A stretch of 64,000 nt of DNA from JAGQKC01 sp965223675 (GTDB taxonomy: Bacteria > Nitrospirota > Nitrospiria > Nitrospirales > UBA8639), in contig OZ245013.1 in the NCBI GenBank assembly GCA_965223675.1, positions 1,860,001 through 1,924,000 on the forward strand. Reading direction: 5' to 3'. The notes beneath the pieces are model-generated. The model was not told the origin of the DNA. It made no database searches and saw only the letters and a list, made by a program, of their open reading frames with translations. The position numbers were made by a program, and so were the translations under genes. Below are positions 61,442 to 64,000 of this stretch, piece after piece (the first letter of the stretch is position 1; each line of letters starts with the position of its first letter).

Positions 61442-61902
61442 TGGAAACCCCAACCCGAGATATAAAGCAATATTTGGAACCCGCCCAAGGCTGCGTGTGT
61501 TTTAACCTCCGCAAGTCAGCTAGAGCTATCACGCAAATGTATGAAGAAGCGTTACAACCCACGGGCCTACGCGCAACCCAATTTTCTTTGCTTGTAGCCA
61601 CAAGATTGCTTGGTGTGGCTACGATCAACCGTTTAGCAAAAGCCTTAGTTATGGATCGTACCACCCTAACAAGGAACTTAAAGCCACTGGAGAACCAAGG
61701 CCTCATACGAACCACTTCAGGCAGTGAAGATCGTCGCGAACGTGAGGTCACCCTCACACTAGCGGGCCAAGACACACTGGCCAAAGCCCTCCCCCTCTGG
61801 AAACAAGTACAAAAACAAGTCACCAAGGGCTTGGGACAAAATCGAGTCGATCGCCTCTTGAATGACCTATCGGCCACAATTGGCATCGCACAGGCTCGAT
61901 AG
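61441..61902 (+). CDS. MarR-family transcriptional regulator
   Basis: A 153-residue winged-helix protein: CVCFNLRKSARAITQMYEEALQPTGLRATQFSLLVATRLLGVATINRLAKALVMDRTTLTRNLKPLENQGLIRTTSGSEDRREREVTLTLAGQDTLAKALPLW. The Cys pair near residues 18-20 (CVC) might serve in redox sensing. The predicted promoter and palindrome imply autorepression. No ribosome site is present; see the leaderless promoter. It is followed by an iron-sulfur/SCP2 gene with the same palindrome in front. Confidence 0.92.
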   Translation: METPTRDIKQYLEPAQGCVCFNLRKSARAITQMYEEALQPTGLRATQFSLLVATRLLGVATINRLAKALVMDRTTLTRNLKPLENQGLIRTTSGSEDRREREVTLTLAGQDTLAKALPLWKQVQKQVTKGLGQNRVDRLLNDLSATIGIAQAR

Positions 61903-61917
61903 TTTTTTTATTTATAT

Positions 61918-61933
61918 AAGTGTATATACACTT
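61918..61933 (+). promoter_or_regulatory. perfect palindrome, likely MarR operator
   Basis: AAGTGTATATACACTT is a perfect 16-bp palindrome between the MarR stop and the next start. Its central GTATATAC is shared with the sequence over the MarR -10 box (61420-61435). Confidence 0.75.
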
Positions 61934-61947
61934 TTAAGCAGAATCTT

Positions 61948-63261
61948 ATGTCACAACTTACGGAACTACCAATACTCAAAAAACAAACCACCACGTCTTC
62001 ACTAGATCAGGAATGGCTTCGCAACATCAGCCTCGAAGCCGGAGCTGATGATGTCGGCTTTGTAGAAATTAATCGAGCGGAACTCGACAAAGACCGACCG
62101 GACATTCTCAAGAGCTTTCCGCAAACTAAAACATTGATCAGCTTTGTTATTCGCATGAATCGAGAGCCCATCCGCAGCCCAGCACGCTCAGTAGCAAATC
62201 TAGAATTTCATCACACAGGGGATCAGGTCAACAAGGTGGCTCGTAACATTGTCAAAAAACTCGAAACAAACGGAGTCCGCGCTGTTAATCCTGCCATGGG
62301 CTTTCCCATGGAAATGGATAAATTTCCAGGAAAAGTCTGGGTAGTTTCACATAAGACCGTTGCCGTTGCAGCTGGTCTTGGCAAAATCGGCATTCACCGC
62401 AATGTGATTCATCCGAAGTTTGGGAACTTCATCTTGCTCTGCACTATTCTCATCGATGCCAAAGTAACTATCACCGACAAACCAATTGACTACAATCCAT
62501 GTCTAGGATGCAAACTCTGTGTGGCCACCTGTCCGGTTGGCGCGATTGGCCAAGATGGCCATTTTAATTTTTCTACATGCTACACACATAACTATCGAGA
62601 ATTTATGGGAGGCTTTACAGATTGGGTCGAACAGGTGGCAGAGAGCAAAACTGCTAAACAATACCGAAAAAAAGTGAATGAGGCGGAATCCGCATCCATG
62701 TGGCAGAGCCTTTCGTTTGGCGCCAATTACAAAGCTGCCTACTGTATGGCCGTGTGCCCGGCAGGAGAAGATGTGATCAGTCCGTTCAAAATGGATCGGA
62801 AAGGTTTTGTAAGCGAGATTGTGAAGCCGCTACAGAAGAAAGAGGAAACGATCTACGTCGTCCCAGGATCAGATGCAGAAGCCCACGTGGCGAAACGGTT
62901 TCCACACAAACAGATCAAGAAGGTAAGTAATAGCTTACGTTCACGATCGATCCAAGGTTTTCTAGATGGACTACCACTCATTTTCCAGCGAAATCAAGCC
63001 GAAGGCCTTTCGGCTACATACCATTTCACTTTCAGGGGTCAAGAAGCAGGCGAAGCAACCGTGATCATCACCAACAAAACACTGCAAATCTTAGGAGGAC
63101 ACGTGGGTAAGCCAGACTTTCAACTTACAACCGATAGTCAAATTTGGTTGAGATTTTTAGCGAAAGAAAACCATTTATTCTGGGCTTTGCTCACACAAAA
63201 AATTCGCATTAAAGGCCCCATTAAGTTTCTCAAGGCCTTTGCTCGTTGCTTTTTGTCGTAG
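61948..63261 (+). CDS. QueG-like 4Fe-4S protein fused to a C-terminal SCP2 domain
   Basis: The 437-residue protein has an N-terminal half like reductive iron-sulfur proteins of the epoxyqueuosine reductase type: ISLEAGADDVGFVEINRAEL, SHKTVAVAAGLGKIGIHRNVIHPKFGNFILL, then CLGCKLCVATCPVGAIG and CMAVCPAGED, two cluster sites. The C-terminal about 100 residues (IFQRNQAEGLSATYHFTFRGQEAGEATVIITNKTLQILGG) resemble an SCP2 sterol carrier/lipid-binding domain. No cobalamin motif was verified. It is probably regulated by the MarR protein upstream. The fusion suggests reduction of a hydrophobic substrate; not proven. Confidence 0.85.
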   Translation: MSQLTELPILKKQTTTSSLDQEWLRNISLEAGADDVGFVEINRAELDKDRPDILKSFPQTKTLISFVIRMNREPIRSPARSVANLEFHHTGDQVNKVARNIVKKLETNGVRAVNPAMGFPMEMDKFPGKVWVVSHKTVAVAAGLGKIGIHRNVIHPKFGNFILLCTILIDAKVTITDKPIDYNPCLGCKLCVATCPVGAIGQDGHFNFSTCYTHNYREFMGGFTDWVEQVAESKTAKQYRKKVNEAESASMWQSLSFGANYKAAYCMAVCPAGEDVISPFKMDRKGFVSEIVKPLQKKEETIYVVPGSDAEAHVAKRFPHKQIKKVSNSLRSRSIQGFLDGLPLIFQRNQAEGLSATYHFTFRGQEAGEATVIITNKTLQILGGHVGKPDFQLTTDSQIWLRFLAKENHLFWALLTQKIRIKGPIKFLKAFARCFLS

Positions 63262-63608
63262 GAGGAAAATAGAGACCACGGCATCAATCATTACCTATAG
63301 CGAATCCCAATAGGTTCCAGGTGAGCCAGGCTTGGACACGATCATGAAGAGCATCACGGGCTCCTCGATCCACATGCGAGATTGAAGCCTCAAACCAACC
63401 GACATGGTGATCAAAGGTATCCAAGCTTTCAACGTGGTCTCACACGCGTCAAAAGAAGGAAGATGATACCCGCTTGGCGTGACTTCACACGATTGATGTG
63501 TTGAATGACGTCTTAATTATCGGAGCGGAGCCACGAGGAGTGAAATCGATCCGGCATACCTGAATCGGCTATAGATTTGATCAGAATGTCAAAAAATTTC
63601 CTCCGATA
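63262..63608. other. intergenic with possible decayed minus-strand gene
   Basis: On the minus strand a frame ending at TGA 63286-63284 reads DHVESLDTFDHHVGWFEASISHVDRGARDALHDRVQAWLTWNLLGFAIGND with no start and upstream stops. It looks protein-like and may be the remains of a gene, but I do not recognise it. Confidence 0.35.
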
Positions 63609-64000
63609 TTACGATTCTGGCAAGGCAGGCCGCTTCCTGATTTTCAACCGGTTCTCAACTTCAGACGCACCAGCCTCAAAAGCTTGTTGTTCAGCAATCA
63701 CCTTTTGAGGGGCATGTTCGACGGATCCACTCAAAATCGCCTTGCCGTTTTTCACTGTGGCCACGATATCTTGCTTGGCAAGATAAGGGTTCCACCATAC
63801 CTGATTTTCAATATCCAGTTGAATATCAACATCCGCTTTCTTATCTTTTTTAGTGGCAAATACGATGTGATTTTCAATGGTTTGGACCCCTCGAATTCTG
63901 GAAGCCATGTTTTCGGCCCGGTTGCGTTCGTAAATTGACTGAACGGTACCAGTCAGCAGAATCGTGCCTTTCCTGACGACTACTGACAGCGGATATCTTT
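63609..64000 (-). CDS. BON-domain protein, cut by the window edge
   Basis: The frame stays open from 63908 through to the right edge, so the ATG at 63908 is internal. Visible residues from the edge read GTILLTGTVQSIYERNRAENMASRIRGVQTIENHIVF and, later, YLAKQDIVATVKNGKAILSGSVEHAPQKVIAEQQAFEAGASEVENRL. Both are BON units (G-x-V-x-L-x-G-x-V pattern), so the protein has at least two. BON domains are phospholipid-associated and often found in envelope or osmotic stress proteins such as OsmY. The start and any signal peptide lie outside the window. Confidence 0.85.
   Translation of the reverse strand, partial: RYPLSVVVRKGTILLTGTVQSIYERNRAENMASRIRGVQTIENHIVFATKKDKKADVDIQLDIENQVWWNPYLAKQDIVATVKNGKAILSGSVEHAPQKVIAEQQAFEAGASEVENRLKIRKRPALPES

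Overview
The window looks like a chromosomal segment of a free-living Gram-negative bacterium of moderate GC. The Gram-negative call rests on an OmpA-domain protein, a lipoprotein, c-type heme proteins with CxxCH motifs, a class GN-type sortase with its VIT/vWA substrate, and a PEP-CTERM tail. The gene set would fit an environmental lineage such as Nitrospirota or a proteobacterium, but I see no rRNA or unambiguous taxonomic marker, so this is only an inference. I recognised no tRNA or rRNA gene and no CRISPR array.

Layout. 1-3.2 kb: decayed and accessory DNA: a REP-associated tyrosine transposase remnant, a frameshifted PEP-CTERM protein, a lipoprotein and a YefM/YoeB toxin-antitoxin pair. 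3.5-7.4 kb: envelope genes: OmpA-domain protein, VIT/vWA sortase substrate, sortase. 7.4-10.4 kb: mostly gene-poor, with a candidate structured RNA, a degenerate sigma-54 AAA+ protein and one copy of a multi-hairpin element. 10.4-16.6 kb: di-heme oxidoreductase, PP2C phosphatase, two YbjQ proteins with an M48 protease, a reductase and ElbB. 16.7-32 kb: a mobile, duplication-rich stretch. It holds an intact IS1595-type element with target duplication, two PIN toxin-antitoxin pairs, three SnoaL-like copies (one broken), a MarR-pirin-glutathionyl-hydroquinone reductase group, a pair of alpha/beta hydrolases (one truncated), a huge secreted sugar-dehydrogenase/PKD/Ig-like protein with near-identical 741-bp repeats, an IS5-type element and an 87-bp tandem repeat.

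32-36.6 kb: gamma carbonic anhydrase, an SDR protein, a CPBP protease and a class V aminotransferase. 37.1-44.6 kb: a signalling block of three histidine kinases, one response regulator and a secreted Tll0287-type heme protein. One kinase carries a receiver domain without its phospho-acceptor Asp and another is fused to a Rossmann-like domain. This block is the best candidate in the window for an uncharacterised system. 44.7-63.3 kb is mainly housekeeping: malic enzyme, UppP, the dTDP-rhamnose genes rfbDCAB, glmS, glmU, a DUF502 protein, tmk, holB, metG, a DUF4139 protein, and a MarR regulator with an iron-sulfur/SCP2 fusion protein. The window ends inside a BON-domain gene.

How genes work together. 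glmS, glmU, rfbABCD and uppP supply nucleotide sugars and recycle the lipid carrier for wall and surface polysaccharide. The MarR/pirin/hydroquinone reductase group looks like an electrophile or quinone stress response. The sortase and its only visible substrate form a closed pair. The last MarR gene has a promoter overlapping a palindrome that recurs in front of the iron-sulfur/SCP2 gene, suggesting one local regulon.
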